DNA of 22,686 nt from HGM12587 sp045128635 (GCA_045128635.1 JBGVRS010000155.1:1-22686); one strand, 5' to 3'; shown: positions 1 to 7,855, counted from the first letter of the stretch. Notes: generated by a model not told the origin, from the letters alone. A program made the numbers and translations.

Positions 1-1404
1 TTTTGCTTCTTCAAGCTTTGTGTAATCAAGAAGTAATGTTTTGGCTCCTTCCAGAGAGGAATTTTTGATTACCGAGTATCGATTTCTTTCCAAATCAGGA
101 AAAATACCGATTGTAATGGCAGATTCTAAATTTGAGTATGCAGAAAATGCACCAGATAAATAGCAATGCTCTAAATCTGAGGCTGAAATTCCTGCATATT
201 CCAGTAAACAATCAACCATCGTATAGGCAGCAGCCTTTGTGTCCAGATATTGATCGATATCTAATTGTGAAAAATAGAGATCTTTCTCTGATCCGGATTC
301 CTCTGCATACGCATAAATAACCACATATTGTTCCTCTTCCGGGTGGTGGATAATTCTGTTAGATGCAGTCGGTTCCAGCTTCCCGGCAATATTAATCCAT
401 CCATGAAGTCTCATTTGAGCAAGCAAATCGATAATCCCGCTTCCACAAATCCCAACAGGTTTTGCATCTGCAATCGTGGTATAAGATAATTCATTGTTTG
501 AAATGGTGATATGATCAATAGCACCTGCAGAAGCCCGCATTCCATAACGGCTGATATAGCCTTCCAATGCAGGACCTGCGGCACCAGCTCCTGCGATCAT
601 CCAGTCTTTATTGCCAATTACAAGCTCTCCGTTGGTACCAATGTCAAAAAACATCTGTGTTTGTTCTTGTTTATGGATATCAAGATGCAGTAACCCACTG
701 ATAATATCTCCACCAACATAATTAGACGCAGCAGGAATTGTATAGATAAGTCCTTGAAATTCCATGCCAAGTTCATTGCCCCATAAGAAGCCAGGAGCAG
801 TGGTAACCGGCGAATAAGGGGCAGCAAACACCGTCCATGCATCTAATTCCATAAGAAAATGAATCATTGTGGTGTTTCCGGAGAGAACCATCAAAGGCAG
901 TTTTAAAATATCGATGCCTGACTTTTCTGTTAAGCGACTCATAATCTTATGGAATGTTGCAACAGTTACTTTTTGCAGTTCTTTCCGATGTTCTTCATTT
1001 TCCAGAGAATAGATAATACGGGTCAAAATGTCCGTTCCATACGGAATCTGTCCATTTTCTTCTTTTTCTTCCGAAATTACTTTCCCAGAGTTTAAATCAA
1101 TCATCTGCATAATAATAGCTGTAGAACCATAATCAACCGCAAGGCCATAAAGTACCTTGGTTGTATCCCCGGGTTCAACGTCTGTCACCACTCAGTCATA
1201 TTCCCGGTGAACCAAAGTCACAGTAATATCAAATCCTGCATTACGGCAGAGCGGGTATAATTTTCTGACAGCTGATAATGGAAACTGTATATTTTCATAT
1301 CCAATGGAATTCAAAGCCAATAAAATTCTCTGATGGTCACTGATTGGAAAATCCTCTGATGGCATTTTTAAACTTAAATATTCTTTTATAACAAAGTTGT
1401 TCAT
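1..1404 (-). pseudogene. RACo-like corrinoid activation protein (DUF4445 / ASKHA), interrupted by in-frame TGA, 3' end off window
   Basis: This family uses ATP to reductively reactivate the Co(II) corrinoid cofactor of methyltransferase corrinoid proteins. The ATG at 1404 is chosen because AAGGAG lies 8 nt upstream. The first 70 codons read KEYLSLKMPSEDFPISDHQR...TVTLVHREYD, then TGA (1192-1194). Reading continues in the same frame for 397 codons to the window edge: DVEPGDTTK, YGLAVDYGSTAI (ASKHA phosphate loop), DIGTNGELVIG, GAAGPALEG, GICGSGIIDLL and a SGAF...ESAITIG segment, all DUF4445 hallmarks. Relatives usually have Trp just before the VEPGD segment, so TGG to TGA is the simplest lesion. 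GTG GTG follows the stop directly and could restart translation. The N-terminal 2Fe-2S domain of many RACo proteins is absent. Roughly 30-60 C-terminal residues should lie beyond the edge. The family call is firm; loss of function is inferred. Confidence 0.75.
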
Positions 1405-1433
1405 TGATAAATCTCCTTCGTTTCGTATTTCTA

Positions 1434-1488
1434 TGTTAAATTTAACAGATTTCACCAGTTTTACAGTGAGAAAGTCACTAACACTGTA
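1434..1488 (-). promoter_or_regulatory. Nested palindromes upstream of the RACo-like gene
   Basis: Just upstream of the RACo Shine-Dalgarno sequence there is a perfect 14-bp palindrome TGTTAAATTTAACA (1434-1447). Beyond it, the arms TACAGTG (1462-1468) and CACTGTA (1482-1488) enclose a second inverted repeat, AGTGA (1465-1469) and TCACT (1475-1479). Palindromes at this position are typical repressor or activator operators. No -35/-10 pair was clear enough to call, and the regulator is not identified. Confidence 0.4.
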
Positions 1489-1670
1489 TTGACGGTTCAT
1501 AAAACCGGTTTTGGAAATATTGGAGATATTTTTATCGACCTGACAGCTAAAGCGTACTAAAATATAAATAATTTTGAAAATGTCACTATAATGAGCAAAA
1601 ATGTAAGCTTTTGTTGATAGAAAAAATACTTGTATGGATTAGAATGTTGCTAAAAGGAGGAACAGTAACG

Positions 1671-2192
1671 ATGGAAATTGGAAATAAGATTCACCAATTG
1701 AGAAAAATTTCAGGAATGACACAGGAACAATTATCTGAGAAGCTTAACGTATCCAGACAAACTATTTCAAAATGGGAATCTGGAAACACATCTCCGGATT
1801 TGGAAAGTATTGTAAAGGTAAGCAAAATATTTCATGTGTCATTGGATGATTTACTAACGGAAGGAGATGCAAAAGTGACAGAAAAAAATAATGAAAAGAT
1901 AACTTTAGAAGATTTAATGAAAATAAATCTTCACAACAGAAAAATGACATTGTTACTAATCAGCGGACTGATTTTCCTTATGATCAGTATCCTTAATGTT
2001 ATTTATGTAACTGCACTGCATAGTACCACCAGCAGTACCCAGTATATGTTGTATAGATACATCGTCACAGGACAATATGAAAGTGCCCCCATTGACTATT
2101 TGCAGTTGGTATTTCCTTCTATTATATCAGGTGTAACAGGAGCTGCATTGTGTGTAAGCTATATCATGAAAAACAGGAAGAAGGAGCGTTGA
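1671..2192 (+). CDS. XRE-family transcriptional regulator with two membrane segments
   Basis: 173-aa DNA-binding protein. The ATG at 1671 is chosen because AAGGAGG (1654-1660) precedes it at good spacing; the frame is open upstream but has no better site. Residues 5-61 form a Cro/CI-type helix-turn-helix domain (TQEQLSEKLNVSRQTISKWE, residues 17-36), the pattern of many Firmicutes Xre regulators. A charged linker follows, then two hydrophobic segments, about 92-114 and 145-166, ending in a basic tail (KNRKKER), so the protein is probably membrane-tethered. It lies divergent from the RACo-like gene and 2 nt upstream of a lipoprotein gene, so the pair is likely one transcript. A role in sensing an envelope signal is inferred from the membrane segments and neighbours only. 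Confidence 0.85.
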   Translation: MEIGNKIHQLRKISGMTQEQLSEKLNVSRQTISKWESGNTSPDLESIVKVSKIFHVSLDDLLTEGDAKVTEKNNEKITLEDLMKINLHNRKMTLLLISGLIFLMISILNVIYVTALHSTTSSTQYMLYRYIVTGQYESAPIDYLQLVFPSIISGVTGAALCVSYIMKNRKKER

Positions 2193-2194
2193 AA

Positions 2195-2752
2195 ATGAAA
2201 AAAATTACGTTATATTTGCTTTTATGTATATTGATTGGATTAGTGTTTGGATGTGGAAAAGAAACCAAAAGTAATACGAATACAGACATTTATGGTGAAA
2301 CTATTGGTGGACTGGAAGATGATGAGCTTTTTGCAATCATAGAAACGAATGCTTCCTTACCGGTTTTGCTTGTTAGTTCACAGGTTTATAATGATGGTTC
2401 GGGAAACTGTGCGGCACTTAGATGCGATGTATATTATTTAATCGATAAGGAAGTAAAAAACATAGGTACCATAGAGAGTATGGGAACGGCTTATCCAATT
2501 TCTTATGACAAATCAGGTATTTATGTAGCTTCCGGTCATGATATGCAACGTTTTGTTGTTGACAAATCAGGAATAATTACGTTGGAAGAAGGAATTTACG
2601 AAAAATTTGACGAAAACGGCAACGCTGGTTACACCATAGAACATGGGGATAAAATAGAAAAAATTACTGAAAAGGAATACTATGAATTTTTTGAAAAATA
2701 CAATAATGCTACAGTTGTAAGCTTTCATTATGGCGCATCTGATGCTGTATAA
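2195..2752 (+). CDS. Uncharacterised lipoprotein
   Basis: 185-aa predicted lipoprotein of unknown function. The ATG at 2195 follows AAGGAG (2181-2186) inside the end of the upstream regulator gene; the genes are 2 nt apart, so they are probably co-translated. The signal peptide is MKK plus a hydrophobic stretch ending in the lipobox LVFGC, with Cys20 as the lipidated residue. The mature part is acidic and mixed alpha/beta in character, with no transmembrane segment and no motif that I recognise. Its position behind a membrane-linked XRE regulator suggests a surface protein controlled by, or signalling to, that regulator; this is inference. Confidence 0.75.
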   Translation: MKKITLYLLLCILIGLVFGCGKETKSNTNTDIYGETIGGLEDDELFAIIETNASLPVLLVSSQVYNDGSGNCAALRCDVYYLIDKEVKNIGTIESMGTAYPISYDKSGIYVASGHDMQRFVVDKSGIITLEEGIYEKFDENGNAGYTIEHGDKIEKITEKEYYEFFEKYNNATVVSFHYGASDAV

Positions 2753-2764
2753 CTTTGGAAAAAA

Positions 2765-2810
2765 TCTTTATAAAATCTTAAAAAATAGTCTTAATTTTCT
2801 GTGTTATGAT
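2765..2810 (+). promoter_or_regulatory. Phased TCTTTA/TCTTAAA direct repeats and -10 element
   Basis: TCTTTAT (2765-2771) and TCTTAAA (2776-2782) are 11 bp apart, with a third TCTTAAT at 2789-2795 and a -10-like TATGAT at about 2805-2810. Direct half-sites one helical turn apart are typical of OmpR-type response-regulator boxes. A closely similar box occurs at 7143-7160. Confidence 0.4.
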
Positions 2811-2958
2811 AGGAATAAGAACATACAGTATTGGTGTTTTCGGTATATCATTATATACATTTACCATCTTTTATGCGGTGAAAAAGTACGTAAAAATCAA
2901 TATGAGCAGAATGCAGGAGCGTTATCATCTGGATTCCATGGATATGAGTTTCAGATAA
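2806..2958 (+). pseudogene. 50-codon membrane-protein remnant
   Basis: An ATG-started reading frame of 50 codons: MIGIRTYSIG, a hydrophobic segment (VFGISLYTFTIFYAV), then a basic amphipathic tail (KKYVKINMSRMQERYHLD). The composition looks like a genuine protein C-terminus with one membrane helix. There is no Shine-Dalgarno sequence, and the ATG coincides with the -10-like element of the upstream promoter box, so translation of this fragment as it stands is doubtful. I read it as the tail of a deleted membrane protein. No family is recognised. Confidence 0.3.
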
Positions 2959-3046
2959 ATTAGTGATTCGTTTTTAAAGAATATTTTCTCTCAAAAAAGT
3001 AACGTATTTCGAAAAATAATACTACGTCAATGCAAAAGTATTTCAT

Positions 3047-4099
3047 TTGCATTACACTAAAAAAGTAGGAGGGCGAAAAGCTTATGAAAAAGTGGAAATT
3101 ACTATTGATCCGACAGAGCCCACATATAAATTTTCCGGAACAGATGTGGATGAAATTGTTTCTTTGATCAAACCTGAAAAATGGAAATCTGGAAAGCTTA
3201 CTTTAGAACTTGCACCAATTGAATATATTAATTTTTACAATGATACTCAGCGTTATATTGTAGGAATCTTAGATATTGACGAACAATTGATGTTTGAGGT
3301 TTCATCCTTAGAATCTGAGAAACCAACAAGGAAAAATACTTATTACATTGCCAAGGGTGTGGAATACAATGAGCTAATGAAAGGATTGAAAGAATTATGT
3401 AGTGTCGCAAATGAAGTACCAGATTGTGATTTTATACCTTCTGCTGAATCGGAAATAACAGAACGAATCGTATATGAAACGCTAGCAGATTTAAATCATG
3501 ATGAAATCAAAGATTTGGTACAGTTGATTGTGTCACCAGATGAGAAGGGCGTTACAACAGAAGAACTGCTGGTAAAACGAATGCGCCTGGCTAGTATAAG
3601 GGTATTTGCTGGAATTGATAAAGAAACATTTGAAACAAAACCTTGCTATGAAAGTCAGGAATATTGCATGGTTCACGCTGGAAATGGAACAGTTTGCTTA
3701 ACAGAAAAAGATGGATTAGAATATTTGATGTTTTCCAGTGCATATGAGATACAGGGTAGAGCCGATTATTTCTATAATGTCTTTTATTTTGAAGACAGTA
3801 GAGCAGTAACGATGGACTATGGAGCTGCTTCTTTTGTGACCGATTGCCAGGAGACTGGTATGTCAGTTGAGACACTTCACGAAAATGGGGAGTTCCTTAG
3901 GGAAGATGTAATTCCAGAATATAAAGAAAAGATGATTCCATGGATAGAGAATGGAAAAATAATTATATCACTGGATGCTGAACATTATGATACCCCTTTA
4001 TTGATGAGTACCGAAAATAAAGAATGTCCCGCGACAGAATATTTTGATTTGGTATGGAGCAGGGGAAATCTAGAATCAACTGCAGAACTCGTTGAATAA
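3047..4099 (+). CDS. Uncharacterised extracellular-type protein with damaged 5' end
   Basis: Long reading frame of 350 codons whose only early start is a TTG (3047) with no ribosome binding site. It is acidic, has no membrane segment, and includes ADLNHDEIKDLVQLIV at about residues 148-163, resembling the Asp-rich DLNGDG loop of VCBS/FG-GAP or calcium-binding repeats with one key Gly lost. In another frame, a strong AGGAGGG (3067-3073) leads to ATG at 3084 and MKKWKLLL, the beginning of a signal peptide, which runs into a stop after 27 codons. The simplest reading is an exported or lipid-anchored protein whose signal peptide was cut off by an indel near 3105-3115. The body is intact, so a later start is possible. 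Function unknown. Confidence 0.5.
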   Translation: MHYTKKVGGRKAYEKVEITIDPTEPTYKFSGTDVDEIVSLIKPEKWKSGKLTLELAPIEYINFYNDTQRYIVGILDIDEQLMFEVSSLESEKPTRKNTYYIAKGVEYNELMKGLKELCSVANEVPDCDFIPSAESEITERIVYETLADLNHDEIKDLVQLIVSPDEKGVTTEELLVKRMRLASIRVFAGIDKETFETKPCYESQEYCMVHAGNGTVCLTEKDGLEYLMFSSAYEIQGRADYFYNVFYFEDSRAVTMDYGAASFVTDCQETGMSVETLHENGEFLREDVIPEYKEKMIPWIENGKIIISLDAEHYDTPLLMSTENKECPATEYFDLVWSRGNLESTAELVE

Positions 4100-4144
4100 G
4101 AAAACAGATTGTTATTACAACATAGAGGAACACTAGGGGAAAAC

Positions 4145-4423
4145 ATGAAATTACATAAAATAAAAAAGTTATTGAACAGTATAATCATCCTGTTATTTGC
4201 TTTTATAGCATTCTGCTATGCTAAGCAATTGTTTGAAACATGGACAATCATTGCAACATTTATGTTTTTGGGATTATTTATGATAATCTGGGCTATCTTT
4301 TGGGTCTGTCCACATTGTAGAAAACATTTGGGTAGGTTGGATAATGCAAAATATTGTAAACATTGCGGAAAAATTTATTCGAAGAATAAGTTTAGGATAG
4401 GAAGAGCCAACCATTGCTTATAA
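4145..4423 (+). CDS. Small membrane protein with C-terminal zinc ribbon, probably frameshifted near its end
   Basis: 92-aa product. The start ATG at 4145 follows AGGGGA (4135-4140). There are two hydrophobic segments (about 12-26 and 34-54), then a four-cysteine zinc ribbon: CPHC (55-58) and CKHC (71-74). After residue 85 the frame gives RANHCL and stops. The -1 frame from 4401 continues EEPTIAYKALCHPFNDTEIE and on to a TAA at 4479-4481, two nt before the ATG of the ABC ATPase. Removing one G from the GG at 4400-4401 joins the two into a single protein of about 111 residues coupled to the ATPase gene. Zinc-ribbon membrane proteins of this size are usually uncharacterised. The frameshift is inferred from the sequence alone. 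Confidence 0.65.
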   Translation: MKLHKIKKLLNSIIILLFAFIAFCYAKQLFETWTIIATFMFLGLFMIIWAIFWVCPHCRKHLGRLDNAKYCKHCGKIYSKNKFRIGRANHCL

Positions 4424-4482
4424 AGCACTTTGTCATCCCTTTAATGATACAGAAATTGAGAAAGTATTGAGTATGTTATAAG

Positions 4483-5148
4483 ATGATAGAAATAAAAAAC
4501 ATTACAAAATCTTATGGCCATGAGAAGAATAAAGTAGTGGTTTTAAAGGATATTTCTTTTTCTATTAAAGAAGGCAGCTTTGTTTCAATCATGGGTACAT
4601 CAGGAAGTGGCAAGACAACGCTGCTTAACTGTATTTCAGGAATAGATATGGTCGACAGCGGAGAGATTCTTTATAAGAATAAGGATATCACGAAATTGAA
4701 TTCAGAACAGAGAAAACTATATAGACGCCAGAACATAGGAATGGTATTCCAAAGCTTTGACCTGTTGCCAATATTGAATGTAAGAGAAAATATTCTCTTG
4801 CCAATGAAATTGAACCACTTAAAGCACAATGAAGATTATTTCAATGAGATTGTAGAAATCTTAGGAATAAATAGCAAACTGAAAAATAGAATTAGTGAAT
4901 TGTCCGGAGGGGAGCAGCAGAGAGTTGCTATTGCAAGGGCACTTATTACAAAACCGAAGTTACTATGCGCAGATGAGCCAACAGGAAATCTGGATAAAAA
5001 GAATACAGTTGAAGTCATGAACTTACTTAAAAAGATAAATACAGAGATGAACACTACAATTCTTATGATTACACATGATCATCAGGTGGCAGAGTATGCA
5101 GATGAAATCATCAAAATGGATGATGGAAGGATAGAAAAGTGGAAATAA
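4483..5148 (+). CDS. ABC transporter ATP-binding protein (MacB/LolD/BceA type)
   Basis: 221-aa cytoplasmic ATPase that powers the FtsX-type permease encoded next. All motifs are present: Walker A GTSGSGKTT (38-46), Q-loop VFQ (Q90), signature LSGGEQ (140-145), Walker B LLCADEP with Glu165, D-loop GNLD and H-loop His198. Size and motif spacing fit the MacB/LolD/BceA subfamily, which mostly serves antimicrobial peptide efflux or resistance and lipoprotein or cell-wall processes rather than classic import. The Shine-Dalgarno sequence is weak, and translation is probably coupled to the reading frame ending at 4481. The end overlaps the permease gene by 10 nt, so the pair forms one operon. The substrate cannot be read from sequence. 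Confidence 0.93.
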   Translation: MIEIKNITKSYGHEKNKVVVLKDISFSIKEGSFVSIMGTSGSGKTTLLNCISGIDMVDSGEILYKNKDITKLNSEQRKLYRRQNIGMVFQSFDLLPILNVRENILLPMKLNHLKHNEDYFNEIVEILGINSKLKNRISELSGGEQQRVAIARALITKPKLLCADEPTGNLDKKNTVEVMNLLKKINTEMNTTILMITHDHQVAEYADEIIKMDDGRIEKWK

Positions 5149-6869
5149 TCAAAGGACTTTTACGTAAAAACATTGTGTCTATCATAATAAACAACCTGAT
5201 ATTTTTTATCAGCTTCGTTTTTGTAAATATCAGTTTGATGATTGGTCTCCAGCTTGATTCAGATGTTAGATATTTTATCATACTGACCGCGATTGCATAT
5301 CTGATTATGATTGTTACAACCGTTTTAACTTTTCAGGTAATTATAGACAGAATAATATGGGAAACATTATATAGATATGGATTACTGGAAAAGGATGGAA
5401 GAAAGATTGTAATGACTCTTGATCTGACGTTTCTTTTTGTAAGTCTTCCGGCAAGTTTTCTATGCAGTAATTCTATCATTGCAAAGCTAATGAATACTAA
5501 CAGCGAGATATGGAAAAATAACCTGCTGTTTCTTGGGATTGAAGTATGTATTTTTTGCTTTGCCTATCTATTTCAGTGCTATTATATGAGAGTGCTGCAA
5601 AATGAAGAAAAGAATCAGACATCAAATATCACAAAGGAATATCTGCCTCTTTTCTTGAAAAATGTATTCAGAAATAAGAGCAGAATGGTGCTCGTTACAA
5701 ATATCATATGCTTTGGAATGATTGTATTTAATTCAATATTATTTGTTGTATCCTGCGATAACAGTCAGGTGTATATCGATAAAGCAATTTCGGTAGATTA
5801 CTTCCTTACAAACTGTGACACCAGGAATACACCTTTAAGAAGCGCAGACCAGATTGTAGAAGAACGTGATATCAATGTGGTAACAAAACTTAACGCATAT
5901 GAGGAAGGTGGACGCCTTTATCATAGCGTAACACCAGTTGCATCATTAATTACAGATTCTTTACCTGAAACTTCAAAATTTTCAGTATTTGAAGGAATGC
6001 CTATGGAAAAGAATGAAGATGAAAACTATTTTGTCAACCTTTATGGAGCAGATGATTTTGTAATAGGTAATATGGAGCTATATAAAGGAACCATAGATTT
6101 TGATAAAATGGCAACTGGAAATTATATCATCTATGGTCTTTCAAGAAAGCAGGGGACCATGGCATATACCGGTGATGTTTCTGAAGAGTGGAAATACTTC
6201 GATGTTGGCGACGAGATTACTTTAGAAGGAAATAATCATTCTAAAAAATATACAATTATGGCCATCTGTAAAGTGAATCATACCTACGCAGAGCAATATG
6301 AGTACACATATCCTGGTCATGAGTTGATTTTTTATCTGCCATCTAAGGAATATCTAGTCTATGCGGAAAGTGCAAAAGATGGCGAAACACAACCGATGAG
6401 ATATCTGTTTAATACCATAGACTCCAAAAATATTGATGATGTTCTTCAGGGACTGTCTTTTGAATCAAGAAGAAATTGGACAGAAGATTATACAAATGAA
6501 ATGAATGGGATATTAGGCGGAACCTTTCTGTTTGCAGTTGGATGCGCTGTGATAGGATTTTTTGTTTTTGTAAATACGATAATCATATCGTATCTCGATA
6601 GAAAAAAGGAGTTTGATATCCTTGGAAAACTGGGTATGACCTCAAAACAGATTAATGGAATGATTTTAGGAGAAGGTCTTACCTATGGCCTGATTATCTC
6701 TGTCATAATTGCTGCTGGTGTAGGTATTGTGGAAGTATTAGGAAAGTGGATTTTGGTAGGAGAATCCTGGAGTTACAGAATCGTAGTGACTCCAATGTTT
6801 ATTTGCATAGCGATCATCCTCACAATCGCTACGTTGGTGCCCGTGGTTGTATATCAAATGACAAAATAA
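5139..6869 (+). CDS. FtsX-domain ABC transporter permease
   Basis: 576-aa membrane component partnering the ATPase at 4483-5148. It starts with GTG at 5139 inside the ATPase gene, with GGAAGG (5125-5130) at good spacing. Predicted topology: hydrophobic segments near 12-36, 45-67, 93-112, 128-149 and 184-205, then a large polar extracellular domain of about 250 residues, then three C-terminal helices carrying the FtsX/MacB core (near YLDRKKEFDILGKLGMTSKQ, the cytoplasmic coupling loop). A single FtsX core with a long outside domain resembles the peptide-sensing permeases of Firmicutes. The C-terminus stops at QMTK, a few residues earlier than the usual basic tail, so a short truncation is possible. 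Role in envelope stress or peptide resistance is inferred from the family. Confidence 0.88.
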   Translation: MEIIKGLLRKNIVSIIINNLIFFISFVFVNISLMIGLQLDSDVRYFIILTAIAYLIMIVTTVLTFQVIIDRIIWETLYRYGLLEKDGRKIVMTLDLTFLFVSLPASFLCSNSIIAKLMNTNSEIWKNNLLFLGIEVCIFCFAYLFQCYYMRVLQNEEKNQTSNITKEYLPLFLKNVFRNKSRMVLVTNIICFGMIVFNSILFVVSCDNSQVYIDKAISVDYFLTNCDTRNTPLRSADQIVEERDINVVTKLNAYEEGGRLYHSVTPVASLITDSLPETSKFSVFEGMPMEKNEDENYFVNLYGADDFVIGNMELYKGTIDFDKMATGNYIIYGLSRKQGTMAYTGDVSEEWKYFDVGDEITLEGNNHSKKYTIMAICKVNHTYAEQYEYTYPGHELIFYLPSKEYLVYAESAKDGETQPMRYLFNTIDSKNIDDVLQGLSFESRRNWTEDYTNEMNGILGGTFLFAVGCAVIGFFVFVNTIIISYLDRKKEFDILGKLGMTSKQINGMILGEGLTYGLIISVIIAAGVGIVEVLGKWILVGESWSYRIVVTPMFICIAIILTIATLVPVVVYQMTK

Positions 6870-6874
6870 AGAAT

Positions 6875-6998
6875 TTGAAAAAGAAGTATCTGGTCATTGA
6901 TCATAGGGGGAATCGGGGGGATTGGTGGAGCAGATGGACCGACTTCTATATTTGTAGCAGGTCGACTGGGCGATTCTGTTGCACCGTGGCTAATTTAA
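6875..6998 (+). pseudogene. GGADGPTS microprotein, frameshifted
   Basis: Right after the permease, TTG AAA AAG AAG (6875) encodes LKKKYLVI. One surplus nucleotide (G6899) then shifts the frame to IIGGIGGIGGADGPTSIFVA followed by GRLGDSVAPWLI and a TAA at 6996-6998. GGADGPTS-IF is the signature segment also seen in the beta subunit of sodium-pumping decarboxylases, and I recall short stand-alone proteins with it in Firmicutes that are annotated with that subunit's name; this memory is not checked. Repaired, the product would be about 41 residues with one glycine-rich hydrophobic segment. It is certainly not a functional decarboxylase. It may be a small partner of the ABC transporter. Confidence 0.5.
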
Positions 6999-7096
6999 AA
7001 GAGTAACCAGAAAATCAAAAAATGGACTATTCATATACAATATGTACTAATAAAAAATGGAGTTATATCGCAGTAGTATTTTAAGTGTGGTTATGT

Positions 7097-7130
7097 AAAA
7101 AGATTGCAGTTTTCATGCAATCTTTTTTTT
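7097..7130 (+). terminator. Rho-independent terminator after the ABC transporter operon
   Basis: A perfect 12-bp stem, AAAAAGATTGCA (7097-7108) with TGCAATCTTTTT (7116-7127), a 7-nt loop and a run of T residues. It separates the ABC operon from the next transcription unit. Confidence 0.85.
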
Positions 7131-7142
7131 ATCATAAAAGAA

Positions 7143-7196
7143 TCTTTAATAATTCTTAAAAAAAGATAATAACAGATATGTTAAAATGTAAAAAAT
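7143..7196 (+). promoter_or_regulatory. Response-regulator-like direct repeats and promoter of lipoprotein gene
   Basis: TCTTTAA (7143-7149) and TCTTAAA (7154-7160) repeat at 11 bp, the same spacing and nearly the same sequence as at 2765-2782. An AT-rich -10-like TTAAAAT lies near 7181-7187, with no good -35 hexamer, as expected when an activator binds there. Confidence 0.4.
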
Positions 7197-7259
7197 GTGA
7201 TGGCACAGAAACTGGAGCAGATATATGAACCAAAGTTTTATGATGGGAGGAATGAACAC

Positions 7260-7571
7260 ATGAAAAAGTTGACAGGAATGTTATTGGGATTTCTTATGGT
7301 TCTTCTATTGTCTGGGTGTGGTGGAGATGGGGCTTTAAATCCTAACAGTACCTATAGCTATTGGATTTATCTTTTAATCGCTTGGATGCCGATAGTAAGT
7401 TTGATTGTTGGTTTGATACTAATCGTTGTGGGACTGGTTACACGAAATACAAAGGTGCATCTTTCGAGAGGCATTATGATTTTTGGACTAGGCTGCATAG
7501 GTACCTGTATGGCAGTCGTCATGATATTATTTTTGGCAGGAGCACTAGGGATAGGTCCTGTTCCAAACTAA
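7260..7571 (+). CDS. Small lipoprotein with two membrane segments
   Basis: 103-aa protein. The ATG at 7260 follows GGGAGG (7245-7250); the upstream in-frame GTG at 7197 has no ribosome binding site. The signal peptide MKKLTGMLLGFLMVLLLSGC ends in a lipobox with Cys20. The mature part has a short Ser/Asn/Tyr linker and two strongly hydrophobic stretches, about 36-60 and 73-96, so the protein would be lipid-anchored and also span the membrane twice. No family is recognised. The phased repeats upstream suggest it shares a regulator with the gene remnant near 2806. It is followed 28 nt later by another small lipoprotein gene. Confidence 0.7.
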   Translation: MKKLTGMLLGFLMVLLLSGCGGDGALNPNSTYSYWIYLLIAWMPIVSLIVGLILIVVGLVTRNTKVHLSRGIMIFGLGCIGTCMAVVMILFLAGALGIGPVPN

Positions 7572-7599
7572 GGTAATGATAAAGAGGTAGGGAATAGGC

Positions 7600-7716
7600 A
7601 TGAAGAAGTACATATTCTATATGCTGGCAATTGTTAGTATTCTTTTACTTAATGCATGTGGCAAAAAAGAAATTTATGAAAAAGAAATCTTTGTGCCGGC
7701 AGAATTTGATATTTAA
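7600..7716 (+). CDS. 38-aa lipoprotein, probably truncated
   Basis: Short gene with AGGTAGGG about 8 nt before ATG 7600. The product starts MKKYIFYMLAIVSILLLNAC, a complete lipoprotein signal ending in the lipobox LLNAC, followed by only 18 residues (GKKEIYEKEIFVPAEFDI). A signal this good followed by so little mature protein suggests the 3' part was lost, but a genuine peptide-like lipoprotein is possible. A 15-bp tandem duplication and a terminator follow within 50 nt. Likely co-transcribed with the 7260 gene. Confidence 0.5.
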   Translation: MKKYIFYMLAIVSILLLNACGKKEIYEKEIFVPAEFDI

Positions 7717-7732
7717 TAACAAATAGCAAAAT

Positions 7733-7764
7733 ATAATACATACTACGATAATACATACTACGAT
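7733..7764. repeat. Two-copy 15-bp tandem repeat
   Basis: ATAATACATACTACG occurs twice back to back (7733-7747 and 7748-7762), followed by the first bases of a third copy. It looks like a recent slippage duplication between a stop codon and a terminator. Confidence 0.8.
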
Positions 7765-7765
7765 T

Positions 7766-7804
7766 GAAATCTAAAAGGTAAAACTTTTGGATTTCTTTTT
7801 GTTT
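7766..7804 (+). terminator. Rho-independent terminator after small lipoprotein genes
   Basis: A 12-bp stem, GAAATCTAAAAG (7766-7777) with CTTTTGGATTTC (7784-7795), one G-T pair, a 6-nt loop and TTTTTGTTTT after it. It isolates the carboxypeptidase gene from the upstream cluster. Confidence 0.8.
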
Positions 7805-7855
7805 TATTTAGATTTTCATTAAGTTTTTGTCAGATGTTTTTTTAAAATCCACTTA

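Noticed and set aside
2730..2963. 77-codon frame after the lipoprotein gene
   Set aside because: Begins inside the lipoprotein gene and lacks a ribosome binding site; a different frame (2806-2958) gives the more protein-like sequence.
6149..6157. GCAGGGGAC inside the permease gene as the left attachment site
   Set aside because: Only nine bases match the tRNA end, they lie in the middle of an intact reading frame, and neighbouring bases do not match.
7733..7764. Start of a CRISPR-like repeat array
   Set aside because: Two copies of 15 bp with no spacer between them; a simple tandem duplication. No cas genes in the window.
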